A DNA stretch of 64,000 bases. Source: Pyxicephalus adspersus (Eukaryota > Chordata > Amphibia > Anura > Pyxicephalidae). The notes under the pieces are model-generated. The model made no database searches. It was given only the letters and a program-made list of their open reading frames with translations, and had not been told where the DNA came from. The translations under genes and the position numbers were made by a program. Positions 34,720-46,789 of this stretch are shown one piece after another. The stretch covers positions 48,713,163 through 48,777,162 of the forward strand of contig NC_092868.1 of assembly GCF_032062135.1 (NCBI RefSeq), given 5' to 3'. How positions within the stretch are numbered: the first letter of the stretch is position 1; each line of letters opens with the position of its first letter.

Positions 34720-34940
34720 TCATTTCCCAATACTATTCTGTGTTCTGCACTCGATATTAGGTGGCTATTTTAGTAGAGGCAGGGTTTGGCTTCCATATGC
34801 CAGAGCCTCCAGCAAGGAGAACAGCCCACTAGTGACATCAATAAATCCCACTCCAAATTTGGTAAAACAGATTTGCAGCTGTATGTACAAATAGAGGCAC
34901 AGGAGTGTCTAAGTACCTTCACATACCAAGAAATGCACAA
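34720..34940 (+). repeat. Dispersed repeat family C, copy 1
   Basis: TTCTGCACTCGATATTAGG, GTAGAGGCAGGG, CAGAGCCTCCAGCAAGGAGA and AGTACCTTCACATACCA match, in order, blocks at 61840-62065. The family is unknown to me. Confidence 0.6.
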
Positions 34941-36357
34941 TTAGCATTTCTAGATGTTCTATCTAACTTGAAAATCTTTACATTTTCATTTCAGGTTCCA
35001 CTTTCAGGCAACATTTCATCAAGAATTTATTTTTATTACACTTTTGGGAAAATGTATACTCTTAATTCTATGCTTTTCTACAAAGCTAAAACTAAATACA
35101 ACCCCACTGATCTCAACCCTGTCCTGTTGGATCCTGGCCGCTTTCAGTGGCCACTTTTGTTTTATTTATGCATTGTGTCTACTATGAAAAATGCTTCTGG
35201 TACATTGGGACAGTCCCTTCGGTGGAAATGCTAATCAATTACCAGTGAGTGATGGGGTCTGGATCCACTCGAGACCCCAAGACAGCGCTTTAACCCAAAC
35301 CCAAAATATCATTCAAGGTGGCTTCAGAATTTAATAGGTAAAAGCAGATTGACAAGGTGACTGCTTCTGCTGTCAATATTCTTTTCTTCTATTACCTTAA
35401 CAAATGCAGTCTAATATTTATCTTGGGCCCATTTCACAACCTAATATGTGTTCCAGTCATCCACTGGGAATTTGCAATGATGGATTTTTCATGCTGACAA
35501 GAACATAGGCACTGCACCATTTTAATACACTTCTTGAGTGTGCTGCTCATTGGAGTGCTGGTACCTTTTTAAACTGATCCCAGAGGGGACGTGTCACAGT
35601 GCCTCAGTAGTTTTTGCTTGATGCGTGCTGGCAGCTCAGTCAGAATTGTAAATTTGAGCAATATGTCATTGAATAAAGACTGTCACATACTATCTTTAAT
35701 GTTACAGAAGGGTTTGCGTGTCAAAGAAACTAACTGGTAATGAATATTATGTGTCTTCCGGATGCCTAAAGCGGAGCTCCAGACATAAAGCAAAATGAGC
35801 AGTTTGAATTTTTATAGGTGAATTTGACAAGATCTGTCATTTGTGTTAGATACCTTTTACAAACGCCAACTACGTTTATGGTGACATCAATATTGTGGGT
35901 AGGAAGCACTAATGATTCCAGTGTCACTGTCTCATCTTTTATCTGTACGTGGTTTTAGCAGTTTATGAGATGAACTAGTTAGGTCCACCTTGTGCTCCCC
36001 CTGTCCTATAATAGCTATATAAACACATTTCTCTTGCTTTCTTGCCTCTGTAGTCAGGTTGACTGCGATCTGCAATGCAATGGAATCCAATTGTCTGACA
36101 CTTTCGCTCTTAGAAAACCAGAAGTGCCAGCAAAAAAACACTAAGTGGTTCATTGAGTCTGGCCTTTTTCCAATGTTGTTTTTATACCATTTCTGAGTAT
36201 AGATTTTTATCCCAAGCATGTTTAAATTCAATTACCTCTTCTCTAAAAACATGGGAAGAGTTCTGTAGGTCACATAGATAGGTGGAAACAATAGCATCTG
36301 ATAAAAATGCAGCATAGGCACCAGCAGACAAACAAACATAGTAAAACACAATATTGT
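34941..36357. other. No gene recognised
   Basis: Frames of 109 codons (34905-35234) and 99 codons (35932-36231) lack domains and do not stand out from chance in AT-rich DNA. Confidence 0.33.
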
Positions 36358-36418
36358 GTTGAGTTTGGACACTTGACCATCACACCTATTTGATCCTTTC
36401 GAACATTCCAAAACCACT
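36358..36418 (+). mobile_element. Tc1/mariner-like terminal fragment
   Basis: GGACACTTGACCATCACACC and CATTCCAAAACCA match the left terminal part of the Tc1-like family. Confidence 0.6.
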
Positions 36419-37889
36419 ACTTAGCACCCTTTTCAGGAAGAACAAACTTTCCTATTCTAAGAGGGCTTTCTACAAAACTTGGAGCATTTCTGTGAAAATG
36501 TGTGTCCTTTCATCATAAGATCAGGCACTATGTTAGATGAGAGGACATAGTTCACAATTTATGTTCTAATTCACCCCCAATGTAGTATTGTTAAGGTGAG
36601 GGCTCAAGTTACTCCATATACAACTTGCTAAATCCCGTCTTTATCGAGCTATATTTGAGCACAATGATGGTGGAACACAAATTGGTCTTTCTCAGTTTTT
36701 CCACAAGCTTGGAAGCCTATCATTGTCTAAAATAAGGGATATTGTCAATGAAAATTGCATAACTAGGTGCTTGCACATTATTTTAAATTGCTTGTCTAAC
36801 AAGCTCATATAGGGTTGATGGTCTGATGACTGTACTATATAGTATAGCTCCTATCTTGACACCTTTAATTAAAAGTATCACATATGTGTCAATTCAGGCT
36901 TTATTATCTCCAAAGTTGATACACCGTAGGCAGTCTGTAATGAACAAAAATAATTGCAGAAGACTTAGGTTATATCTACTGTCTTACGTCCATCAGACTT
37001 CTCCGCATAAGTGTTAAATACATTTTTTAAGGGATATTATTATTTGTAGGGTGAATTCCATTGAGTATCCCTTATTTAATTATTAAGTGGTAGAGATTCC
37101 TCACTTTTGAAAGTCATGCCTAATAGATATATCGCAATATGGTTTTTCTTCTAAAGCCATTCCTTTGTTTTAAAACTTGGGCTATTAGAAACGTTAAGCA
37201 TAAAGAAAGAAACATTAAAAAGCAGCCCTCCTAATGTAAGTCTTTGAGGGATAATCTGAAGTTAGCTTTGTTGCAATTAAACTCATAATACCAATCTTCT
37301 TTTATACGTTCCCATATGAGATCACAATGAGCTATCCACAGTGATTGTACCCATATGTGATTCTTTTATGAAATTAGTTTGAACATGTGTTCCACCATTA
37401 TTAGACCCACAGAGACAGAGCATAAGAACTGATTTTATGTGATAAGAGTGTCCTATTATTTCTATTTGTAAAATGCCACAGCTGATTGTGTAGAAAAGTA
37501 TACAATGTATTACAGAAGATCATCAGGGACCTGTGAGAAATGGAACCGTAGGCTCATAGCTCTCCTTAGTATCTCTTTGCTTTGACCTTTTATATCTGTT
37601 GGCTTGTTGACTAAGTTAGGACCTGTGTCAATAAATTTTGAGCCTGTGTCAATAGCATCAGTGTGATACATTTCTAAGATTATTTAAAACTCATTGGCAT
37701 TTGACCTGCAGCTATCCTCCTTGTAACCTTCAATTTATCCTATTCAATTAGGTTTTGCATTCCAATAACCTTGTATACAAAAAGTGCAAAATTTGAGTAA
37801 AGCAAACCGAATCCCATCACCACAAGGCAATTCACTCATGCCTAGAGCATCAGCACATTGAAAAATTGATACTTTAGATTTCATAAATA
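36419..37889. other. No gene recognised
   Basis: 1.5 kb of AT-rich DNA without a repeat I can name. Confidence 0.33.
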
Positions 37890-38115
37890 GTGATGGGCAA
37901 ATCTGCCAAAGTTTAATTTCAAAAGTCAGTAAACATTATTTAAAGTTTGACAAACTTCATGAGCAAATTGATGTTTAAATTGCCAATTGTTTGTTTGGCA
38001 AGGTTGAATTTTGGCCGTGATTCCCTTGCTAGATACACAGCAGGAAGAGATTCCATTGGCTTTTGATTGTCAGGGGTGTCTCAGTTCATGACCCCATCCT
38101 GACAACAATAAAAAA
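37890..38115. repeat. Possible dispersed repeat
   Basis: TAGTGATGGGCAAATCTGCC is a typical start for a frog dispersed repeat, and TGTCAGGGGTGTCTCAG / ATGACCCCATCCTGACA form an internal inverted repeat. The boundaries are guesses. Confidence 0.3.
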
Positions 38116-38689
38116 TGGGAACACTACTTACTGTGTACCCTAACATTGGACTCAAAGACGATACCTTCATAATTTGTTTAGTAGACACAACAGAAATCAA
38201 AAAGATCTCACCAAAGTAAATGCCACCTTATGTTCCCACCAGAACAGGCGTCACATTGGAAGATTTCACCTTACTTGTCCAGGTGAGCAGTATTTGTAAA
38301 CTTAGTTTGTCAGACAGGAATAACAACTGGTCCACATCCCAAATGGGTGATAAATCTAAGCCCTGATAAATGGGAACTGGTGTATAACCCCCGAAAAAGG
38401 ATGGCTGTTAAATCTGGATAGAACCTTTTTGTAACAAGAGAAAATTCTTATCTGGTAGTAATGGAAACCCCATGGGGCTCTATAACATGGCCCATATTTT
38501 ATGAATAGGGCATACAACGTGGGCAGCATTGTGCCTAGCTCTGTGGTATATAAAGGAGAGTTGATAGTGATATCTGTTCTCTGCTATGAATGAACCCCAA
38601 GTATCTGTTTTATAGCTTATTTATTCCTATATGTTGTATTCAAGCTGGTAGACTCCTATACCACCAAGGCAGTTATCCAAGACACAAAT
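38116..38689. other. No recognised feature
   Basis: No gene or repeat is supportable. Confidence 0.33.
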
Positions 38690-39110
38690 AAGACTATTCA
38701 AAGCAGATTACCTTGAGACTAGTATCCCACGCATAATCCTGAAGCCGTAATGTGAAATGATTACATTCCCTCGCCTTTCTCATAAAAGCAAGAGAAATCT
38801 TGATGATAATTTCATTTTGCTTTTATTACAAAACTACTGATTTAAATGTAACTCCGCACAGATGGGAGCAAAGAATTCACGCTGCCAGGAAACATTGTTT
38901 TGATGCTCAATGAACATTTTGCATATTAAAAATTCCTGCTGGTAGATAATCGAATATTTGCCTGGGAAAAAAAGTGGATTCCTGTTTCCTGTTGGGTGAG
39001 AGCTAATTCGAGAAGTTTTATTTTACAGCACACTCTCATTTGGTTTACCCTCGGAGAAATTTGTTTCTTAATTGTAACAATTAAATCTGTCATGTCTTAT
39101 ATTTACAGTA
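38690..39110. other. Candidate conserved noncoding element
   Basis: The cleanest repeat-free stretch in the window. It includes GTGAAATGATTACATTCCC, CTTGATGATAATTTCATTTTG, ACATTTTGCATATTAAAAAT (octamer/POU-like) and GAGAGCTAATTCGAG. It has the texture of a vertebrate developmental enhancer; conservation is untested. Confidence 0.28.
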
Positions 39111-39349
39111 ACTTCAGAACTTTAGACTTTTTTAAGAGAAAATAATGCAGTTTGGAAAGAGCATTTGTCTTGTTGGAATACATTTTTTTGCACAAAATGA
39201 TATTATAAACAGAAAGGAATTTTATTCATATAATTGGTTTTATTTTTCTAAGAAAGCCTTCTGTAGCCAGTGTGATCATTTAAAGTATGTATAAATATAC
39301 ATAAACTTTTTTTTTATTTTAGATAATGTCTGGAATAGTTAAAACTCCT

Positions 39350-39580
39350 ATTGTTTATTTTTTTTGCCCATTGTGTCCCATTGGGAAAAAGTGAAGGAAA
39401 TCCCATCTCAGACAGCGGTCAGTGGAGCAAATGTCCTCCTTGAAAGATTCAGCCCTATTCTGATAACAACTTGGAACATTTTTTTTTCACCTTATGTCCC
39501 AGTGGTAGTCAGGACAATGGAAATCTCCCTAATGGTGGCACAGTCAGCCATAAAAATCTGCAAGGGGATTTACCTTCACA
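39350..39580 (+). repeat. Possible dispersed repeat family D
   Basis: CCCATTGTGTCCCATTGGGA, GAAATCCCATCTCAGACAGC, ATGTCCCAGTGGTAGTC and AATGGTGGCACAGTCAG. The ends are similar in style to the minus strand of 43400-43730. Class unknown. Confidence 0.3.
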
Positions 39581-40350
39581 TTTAAAATGTATAAAATATG
39601 GCTTTAGGTGGTGAAGGCTGGCCTGCCAGCAGAAAATGGGTATGGTTAGGGTATTTTGTTCATGGAGGATATCCCATAAGCCAAACTCATGGTTGGCTGT
39701 CAAACCACCACCCAATAAATGAGACACAGACATTGCCTGGGATTTACTGTCCAAACTAGCTACAAACTACAAAATATATGTAAGGCCAAGGTCAAGTTTC
39801 AGTTCTTTTTTTACCTTCACCCATTTTGTTCTGCATACGTCCTGCTTGGCTTCAGGAGTTTAGTTGCACTGTCCTAACACCTTGTTTTACCCCAGAACAT
39901 AGGTACACAAAGTATGGTGTTCAAGGAGTATAGGACTGATAACAGATCAACTACCCATGGAAGTAACATTAGAGGCGATTCACAGAGTGAAAGAAGGTAG
40001 AGGGTCAGAGAAAAGGTCATATATGGATTTACATGAGCCAGACAGATTTTTCAGGGGTTAAGAGTGCGAGCAAGTTTAGGGACAGACCCAAAGTTCATAC
40101 ACAAACGTCAGTCAGCATAATGGTGTATCCAAAGGTTGTGAGAAGGTCAAGGGTTGGTCCAAGCAGCATCTGTCAGAAAAGAGGTCAGCAACGGGATAAC
40201 ATTAGTAAATTGCACTTATAGCAGTTTGAAAACTGAATAATATGATAGATGAGGGGAACTTAGACAGCTTTATCTTGGACACTGGCCAATCATGGGTCAA
40301 AATCCAAAGAAGATACGGGGTCAGTGGGGCAGATTCCCCAATAAACAAGA
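39581..40350. other. No gene recognised
   Basis: Includes a purine-rich, AGGTCA-rich stretch (39960-40200) that may be a reverse-oriented LTR-like remnant, but I cannot define it. Confidence 0.25.
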
Positions 40351-40351
40351 A

Positions 40352-40383
40352 CCCCCCCCCCCCCCCACACACACACACACACA
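40352..40383. repeat. (C)n(AC)n microsatellite
   Basis: About 15 C residues followed by about nine AC units. A common sequencing-error site. Confidence 0.97.
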
Positions 40384-42405
40384 TACACTTTGTCTGATGA
40401 ATAATATAGTGTACCAAACACTAGAGCCAAAACATGAGAGACCAGAGGCATGCCTGGCTAGCTCTAGATGGTGCACTGCAGGAAGAGAATATCCCGCATG
40501 GGGTAAATACAAAGTGGCAGTGTAGGACCAGGAATACAGGTAAGTAATTACAACACAATAAAAATTGCAGGAAAAAAGCAGAAAATCCTGGGTCTAGGGC
40601 CCTGTACACTAACCAATAATGGATCTACAAGCATCCTCTCTGGTTGGCTTATCTATTACCTCCAGACAAAGCCTATGGCCTAAATACACCAAGGTTACTG
40701 CCTCTGGACTTCATTAAAAAGGACACTTTGACTAAGGCAGGTTCCTACTTAATTTTTTCCCACCAAGAGGACAACCTTCAAATACCCTAGAACCCCTATC
40801 TATGAAACAAATAGTATGCTGGAAGGAGTTAGATTTAACTGAACGTCTTTCATCCCAAACTGAATGGTTTATCTCTTCACCCCTAACTTACAGTAACTTG
40901 CTGGCAGGCCCTTGCCCACCAATTCAAGAACCAATCCATTCAAACCATTTTGTATGCTGTTAACCTTTATGACTAACTGCCCCATGCATGCCTTTCCATT
41001 ATGCTTGCTAGTAGTACCTTTATACTCCAGACTTTCTTTTTAAAAAGTCACTTTAACGGCAGCACAGGTAATTATATCATCACAGATTTATCTAGAGCAG
41101 AATTTTACCTTTCAGTTTCTATTTTTCTTTTCCATGCTGAACCCACTTGTGGTCAGTGGTGCTGGGACTTTAGGGGTAATTTTAGCAGCACTGAAACATT
41201 TTTCCCCAAAGTTCCCATGTACTACTAGAAACAAGGGAACCATTGAAATTGCTGAGATTAACAAACAAAAAGACAGTTGGCTCTTTTAACAGCACTGAAG
41301 CGTTTATTATGTTAAAAAATATGCAACACTTGCATAGCAGAATGATAAAAAAACTAATTAAAACTGGTCTTGATTAACTGCTAGTCATTAGAGAAAATGG
41401 GCTTGAATAAAAGTGCAAGATCAAATCGGTGATTCTGCCCAATAATATCTGTTTTAATGACCTTTCATTGATTTAAACTTTCAGAGGTAGAGTTGACCAC
41501 AGAAAAAATTGTGCTAAAATGGTATTCAGCATCTTTCTATGATGTAATGAAAATCGTCTAAATTTATTATAACTGGGCAAAATGAGTATTGAGGGCATTA
41601 TTTTTTTGGCTTGCCAGACCCTAAAGTAAAGCCTTGAGAAGACTGTTGGATTTATACCAGGATTGCTGAAGAAATCGTTCTCGCTATAAATTACAGCGGA
41701 CCATGGTTAAATCAACAATGCTTTAACACAGGAATAAGATTTATTACTGGAGAAATCTGCCTGGATTTGAATGCGATCGTTTGGCCAACTTCATTCAAAA
41801 TTCTGTTTACCCAAACTTAGAGGCAAATCCCACTGAAGTCAATAGAGAAAATTCTTCTTGCTGCCCATCCTATGCTACTGTCAAATAAGGATGGGAAGAT
41901 GGGCACCGCCATAGAGGACATGTACCAATACAAAAAATAAATAATGTACAGAAGGCAGAGGCTGCTTTCATGCAACTTTGCACACAACATTGAAGATACA
42001 GAAATCTTTTAAATATTCATGCTTTGAGAATACATAAAGCTGTATGCGGTAATACAGAACAGTGCGGTTTTCATAGACAGGTTCAACAAGACTGTGCAAT
42101 AAAATGAAATATGACATATTTGACCGTGGAACTGTTTGGGTTTTTGTTTTTAACAATGAACTTGGCTTTGATACAGAAACAGCACCCCAGTCTCATGCTT
42201 TTATTAGGTAGTTTTAGCAACAACACATGTTAATATGCCCGCTTTGATAGGCAAAGTAAAATTGTTCAGTAGATTGCTGTAGCTGTGCCTGTGGTTGACA
42301 ATGAATAACTGTCCTGTATATGGCCAATTTCTATCAAGCTTTTAATAGGAGCTAAAGCACCACATATGATACAGGAGTGAAAAATTGGCCTATTGCAGGA
42401 TAAAT
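40384..42405. other. No gene recognised
   Basis: 2 kb of AT-rich sequence. The frames at 41001-41228 and 41968-42156 carry no domain. Confidence 0.33.
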
Positions 42406-42722
42406 TTAACTCCCATAGCGGTGTGACTCAGGGTGTTTACCTGCAAAATACAGTAATCATTCAGGGATACTAAAAAAATATAAAAAACCCCACTTACCTT
42501 GTTCCTTTGACGTCCCACGGCGTCTTGCTGGTCCGTCCAGGTCCGTGGGACACGTCCTCCTTCTTCGATCTTCTCCCAGCAACTGCAGAGACATTCTCCA
42601 TTGTTTCCCCATGACGTCCTTGCATGCGTCGGGTCGTGTGGGAGGTGCGGCGGGAAATTCAAATAATTTTGTATTGGATTCAATACAAAATAACTGTATT
42701 GAGTCCAATACAAAGAAATCTT

Positions 42723-42778
<56 letters not shown>

Positions 42779-42781
42779 TTA

Positions 42782-42819
<38 letters not shown>

Positions 42820-42975
42820 ATTATAAATGTATTAAATGTATTAAATATTGGACATATTTCGGTGAGTTATGTCTAAGAATTCTAAGCCTACAATGTCAAA
42901 TAAATTTCCATGCCAAAAAATGCAATGCTTTTTGCCTGAAAATTCGGAAAAAATTAGAATGCTAGGGGGGGTTAA
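42406..42975. mobile_element. piggyBac-like non-autonomous element with TTAA ends
   Basis: Bounded by TTAA at 42406-42409 and 42972-42975. Terminal repeats begin TTAACTCCCATAGCGG and, in reverse complement of the right end, TTAACCCCCCTAGCATTC. A TTAA duplication with short C-rich ends is diagnostic of piggyBac. A further palindrome TTTGTATTGGATTCAATAC / GTATTGAGTCCAATACAAA lies at about 42668-42717. Two (AT)n tracts sit in the middle. No transposase. Confidence 0.72.
42725..42817. repeat. Two (AT)n tracts inside the piggyBac-like element
   Basis: (AT)n at about 42725-42772 and 42786-42817, separated by a short unique spacer. Confidence 0.95.
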
Positions 42976-43399
42976 AAGAGGGAGAACTGGACAAAACTGT
43001 ACCTGAGAAACAGAGTACAGGTAGGAAACCATGGATGACACATCTCTGGATAGAAACACAATATTACATTTCATGACTAGACCCAAATTTACTAAAGACA
43101 AAGAACTCAGATATGGACTATACTAAATCACTTCTTAAAAAAGTAACAGCAATGTTAAATTGGTCAATTAATAAAAGAGAGAGATATTTAAGATACATTT
43201 TCTCAGTTCTATCATGCAGTTCATCACAATATAGTATATAAACAAATTGCAATATCTATGTACTTGTTTCTTAAAATTTTAGTTTGTGCCAAATGCAGCG
43301 TTCTTAGAAACTAAAAATCTATGTTTATAATTTTCTAAAAAAAAGTTCTGGTATATCTAAAAGAATTTTTTTTATTGTGATTACAGTAGCAATTAGAGT

Positions 43400-43730
43400 A
43401 GGCACTGTTAAAATGTATTTTGTTTGCTACCTGTGCCACTATGGGGATATTCCCATGTTCCCATTTCCAGTAAGTACCATGTAAGGACATGGTACTATTT
43501 TGGACCTCTATGTTCAATCTATATTTTTTCCCTGTAAGAGAAAAATTCTCCAAAGTAAGGGAGAATTTAAGGTAGTTGTCACCACAACAGGCGCTATATA
43601 GAAAAATGTACATATACCTCCTGCTCCGGGGGCAACTGTGACATATTGAACTATCCCTTCCTTTCTGTCCCAGCAACAATGGTCCCAGTACAATATATAA
43701 GGTTTCATTAAAAAAAAGGAGTGAATTAAA
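43400..43730 (-). repeat. Possible dispersed repeat family D, second copy
   Basis: On the minus strand it contains TTGCCCCCGGAGCAGGAGG, ACCTTAAATTCTCCCTTAC, TTGGAGAATTTTTCTC and GTGGCACAG, a layout I associate with a dispersed frog repeat. A 168-codon minus-strand frame (43335-43841) spans it but resembles no known protein. Confidence 0.3.
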
Positions 43731-43841
43731 AAAATGAATAAGTAAATAAAGAGAATACAAGGAGACTGATGCCAAAAAATAGCCCAAAATAATAACTAAG
43801 GTATCATCTAGCAAATCACCAGCCAACCCCCTGGTGCCCAA

Positions 43842-45114
43842 TCTGCAGACTGAGCCTTCGGCACTTATTATGCAGCCCTCAGGGTTTTTGCAGACAGTAA
43901 TCTGTGTTTTCCCTTCCCAGGTACTTTCTCAAGCCACTGAAGACAAATATTACATAGACTTGATTGATATTCACATTTTTGGTTTATTTCATTTACATTA
44001 CCTTTTTTTTTCTGTGCTGTCCTTTATTTTTTTTTCTTTCTCCGGTTTATAATGTATCTTTAGAAAAGGGAAAAACAAAGGACTTTAACGGCAGTATAAA
44101 GGTAAATAAATTCCCCAAGTTATTTAAAATTATAATTCTTTACAATGTCAAGGGACAAGGTAAGTACAAGGTGCTCATTGAACTTATTACAAATTATCTG
44201 TTACCACCTCAGTTGCCATACATGTGACTAGCCTTTGTCATGTGCTCATATAGAACATAATTGAGGTCAATCCACTTTACTTTATTATATGCTTTTACCT
44301 GTGTGCATCCTACAGGCTCTTATATCTTAATGCTTACTAACATATGGTCAACAAGCAAACAAAAAAACTACCCGAAATTGTATACCACCACCTTACATAT
44401 AATAAGTCAAAAGTAAATAAGTTTAGAACAATCAATCATTACCCAATCAATATCCAAACTTTGCTGAGTTCCCACAAGTATCAGTCTGAGGCTCCTGTAT
44501 ACACAATAAAATAATCATAAGTATCCAGCAATCAAGCAATACACATAAGATGCCCCATTGGTGCCAAATTGGTATTATACTTAATACCAATTTCAACCCT
44601 ATCCAAAGAAGTCTAAATGTTTAAAAGCCTCATGAATCTGCTTTCAGATGGAGCACTGCACTCCCATGTCCTCTCCCCTCTTATCCCCCAGGCCAAATGA
44701 CGACGTTCCTCGTGGTGGGCCTGAGCCCTGTCCCTTAAACAGGAAAAGCATCTCCTGTGTTCAGAGGCTCAAGTGCTTTTTTACAGGTATCTGAAACTTA
44801 TCGGTCTCTTTGTGAATCCATTGACAATATTGCCCTTACCACATGGGTAGGTGCCTATTTTTTCCAATTTCTCTTGTGTCCTATGGACACAAAAGTGACT
44901 TTTAACAAGTTTGTCCTTCAGAGAAGGTGACCTTCTATAAGACAACTGTGGATAAGTTGGTATAAATTGATTGATGATGATGTGAGCAGGGACCAATGTT
45001 TCCTACATATATCTCCTAATTCTACATGATTCATAATCTTTTTAGCAATTTTTTACTATATCCCCTCTTTGAAACTCTTTCATTATAATGTATCTTGTGG
45101 GGAGAAATACCTGT
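43842..45114. other. No gene recognised
   Basis: AT-rich sequence with T runs near 44005-44040. No supportable gene or repeat. Confidence 0.33.
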
Positions 45115-45725
45115 CCCTATTTTCTGCATCTTCTTGTATGACTTTGATTTAATCTTGTGCAGACACTGACCAACTCTTTTTGCATATTTGCAGTATCTGA
45201 CCATCTCTTGTTGAATGCATGTAGTTTCTGACCATCTCTTGTTGAATACCCACAATTTCTGACTATTTTCTGTTGCTTATATTCTCTAACTTTTTCCTGT
45301 TGTACACCTGTAGTCTCTGACCATTTTTTTAGTTTATGTCTGTAGATTCTGACCATCCCATACCTATAGTCTGTGAAGATCTCTTGATGAATGCCTGTAG
45401 TCTCTGATAATCTCAAGTTGCTTGTCTGCAGTTCTGACCACATCCTATTGCAAGCCTGTAGTCTCGGACCATCTCTTGCTGCATGTCGGCAGTCTCTGAC
45501 CATGTCATGTTGCAAGCCTGTAGTCTCTGATCATTTCTTGTGCTATGCATGTAGTCTCTGACCATCTCCTAGTACATATTTGCAGTCTCTGACAAACACT
45601 TGTTGCATGCTACAGTCTCTGGCCACCCCCTCTTGCATGTCTGGAGTCTCTGACCTTGTTGCATGCCTGGTATCTCCAATTATCTCTTGCTGCATGCCTG
45701 TAGTCTCTGACCATCTCCTGTTATA
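45115..45725. repeat. 31 bp minisatellite
   Basis: About 19 degenerate tandem units close to TGTAGTCTCTGACC followed by ATCTCTTGTTGCATGCC. Divergence is high at the left end and lower at the right. The 132-codon minus-strand frame (45117-45515) is repeat translation. Confidence 0.92.
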
Positions 45726-46789
45726 ATTTTTATGAAGCATTACATTAACCAAATAAAATGGGCAGCCCTTTGGCAATGTCAGGGGGAGCACTTGAGGCTC
45801 CCTTTATCAAATAAGTTGATACCACCAAGCTAGCAATTGTTAACTGTTTTGCAGTGCTTTTATGTACAAGGTAGATAATGTACAGAATACCGATTATCTG
45901 ATGCAAATTTCAGCAACAACCATGCACAGACTTTTTTTAGAGACTCTATTTTCGGCTCTGTGCTCCTCGCTCTCACAAGGTGGTTCACCCTGCAGCAATT
46001 TAATAACATCTAGGGCTGCCTGTATGATCTATATTAATACAAGGAAATATTAGACATTATGGTAAATCCCTGGTGCAGATGTTCATTTTTCTTGCTGACA
46101 ATACCTATTAGCTGTGTGTACAAGTGTAACCTTTGCTGCTGTGTCAGATTACTCGGGGCTTTACTTAATGCATACTTTGTTCATTTGCATTCTTCTTAGT
46201 AAACTCATGGAGAGTAATCTGCCACCCAAGCTCAATTTCACCTTCCTCATTATTTTTCTTTCCAAAACATTTGCAGATTTTATTTTATATGTTGTTACCA
46301 TTTTCTAACTCTTTTTTCTGGATTCCTCATTATACTGTGTCATGCAAACCCTCCACACTCCTAATAATTTAACTCATTGCTATGAGTAATTTCATGAACA
46401 TATAATAAAAAACCTAGATGTACAGAAATACTAACCACTGGAATCACAATGACCTTACACTAGTTCAGTACCATAATATATAATATATCCCTGTTTAAGG
46501 ACTATATCTATTGCATGCAGCATTATTGGAACTATAAGCTTGTTTTATGTTCCCTTGGGTGGGGGTGTCCTAAAAATCAATGTTAAATGAAATGTATGTT
46601 AAACTCAATGGCCCTTTGGGGTGTCTGGTTAAACAATAATATATATTTGAAATATGTGTTAAACCCCCTGGGCATCTCTTTTTCTGCTTATCAGACCATA
46701 AAATATATCATTTAAAATATCTATTGGGAATTGCTGTTCATCATAAGGAGTAAGACTGTCATCTATAGATCAAAATGAGTGTAACAAAA
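45726..46789. other. No recognised feature
   Basis: AT-rich; no gene or recognised repeat. Confidence 0.33.

Noticed and set aside
34905..35234. 109-codon plus-strand frame
   Set aside because: No domain, no codon-usage signal, length expected by chance in 64 kb of six-frame AT-rich sequence.
42624..42965. 113-codon frame with YIYIYI run
   Set aside because: Runs through AT microsatellites in the piggyBac-like element.
43335..43841. 168-codon minus-strand frame
   Set aside because: The longest frame outside simple repeats, but it spans a probable dispersed repeat, has no recognisable domain and shows no exon-like boundaries.
45117..45515. 132-codon minus-strand frame
   Set aside because: Translation of the 31 bp minisatellite.
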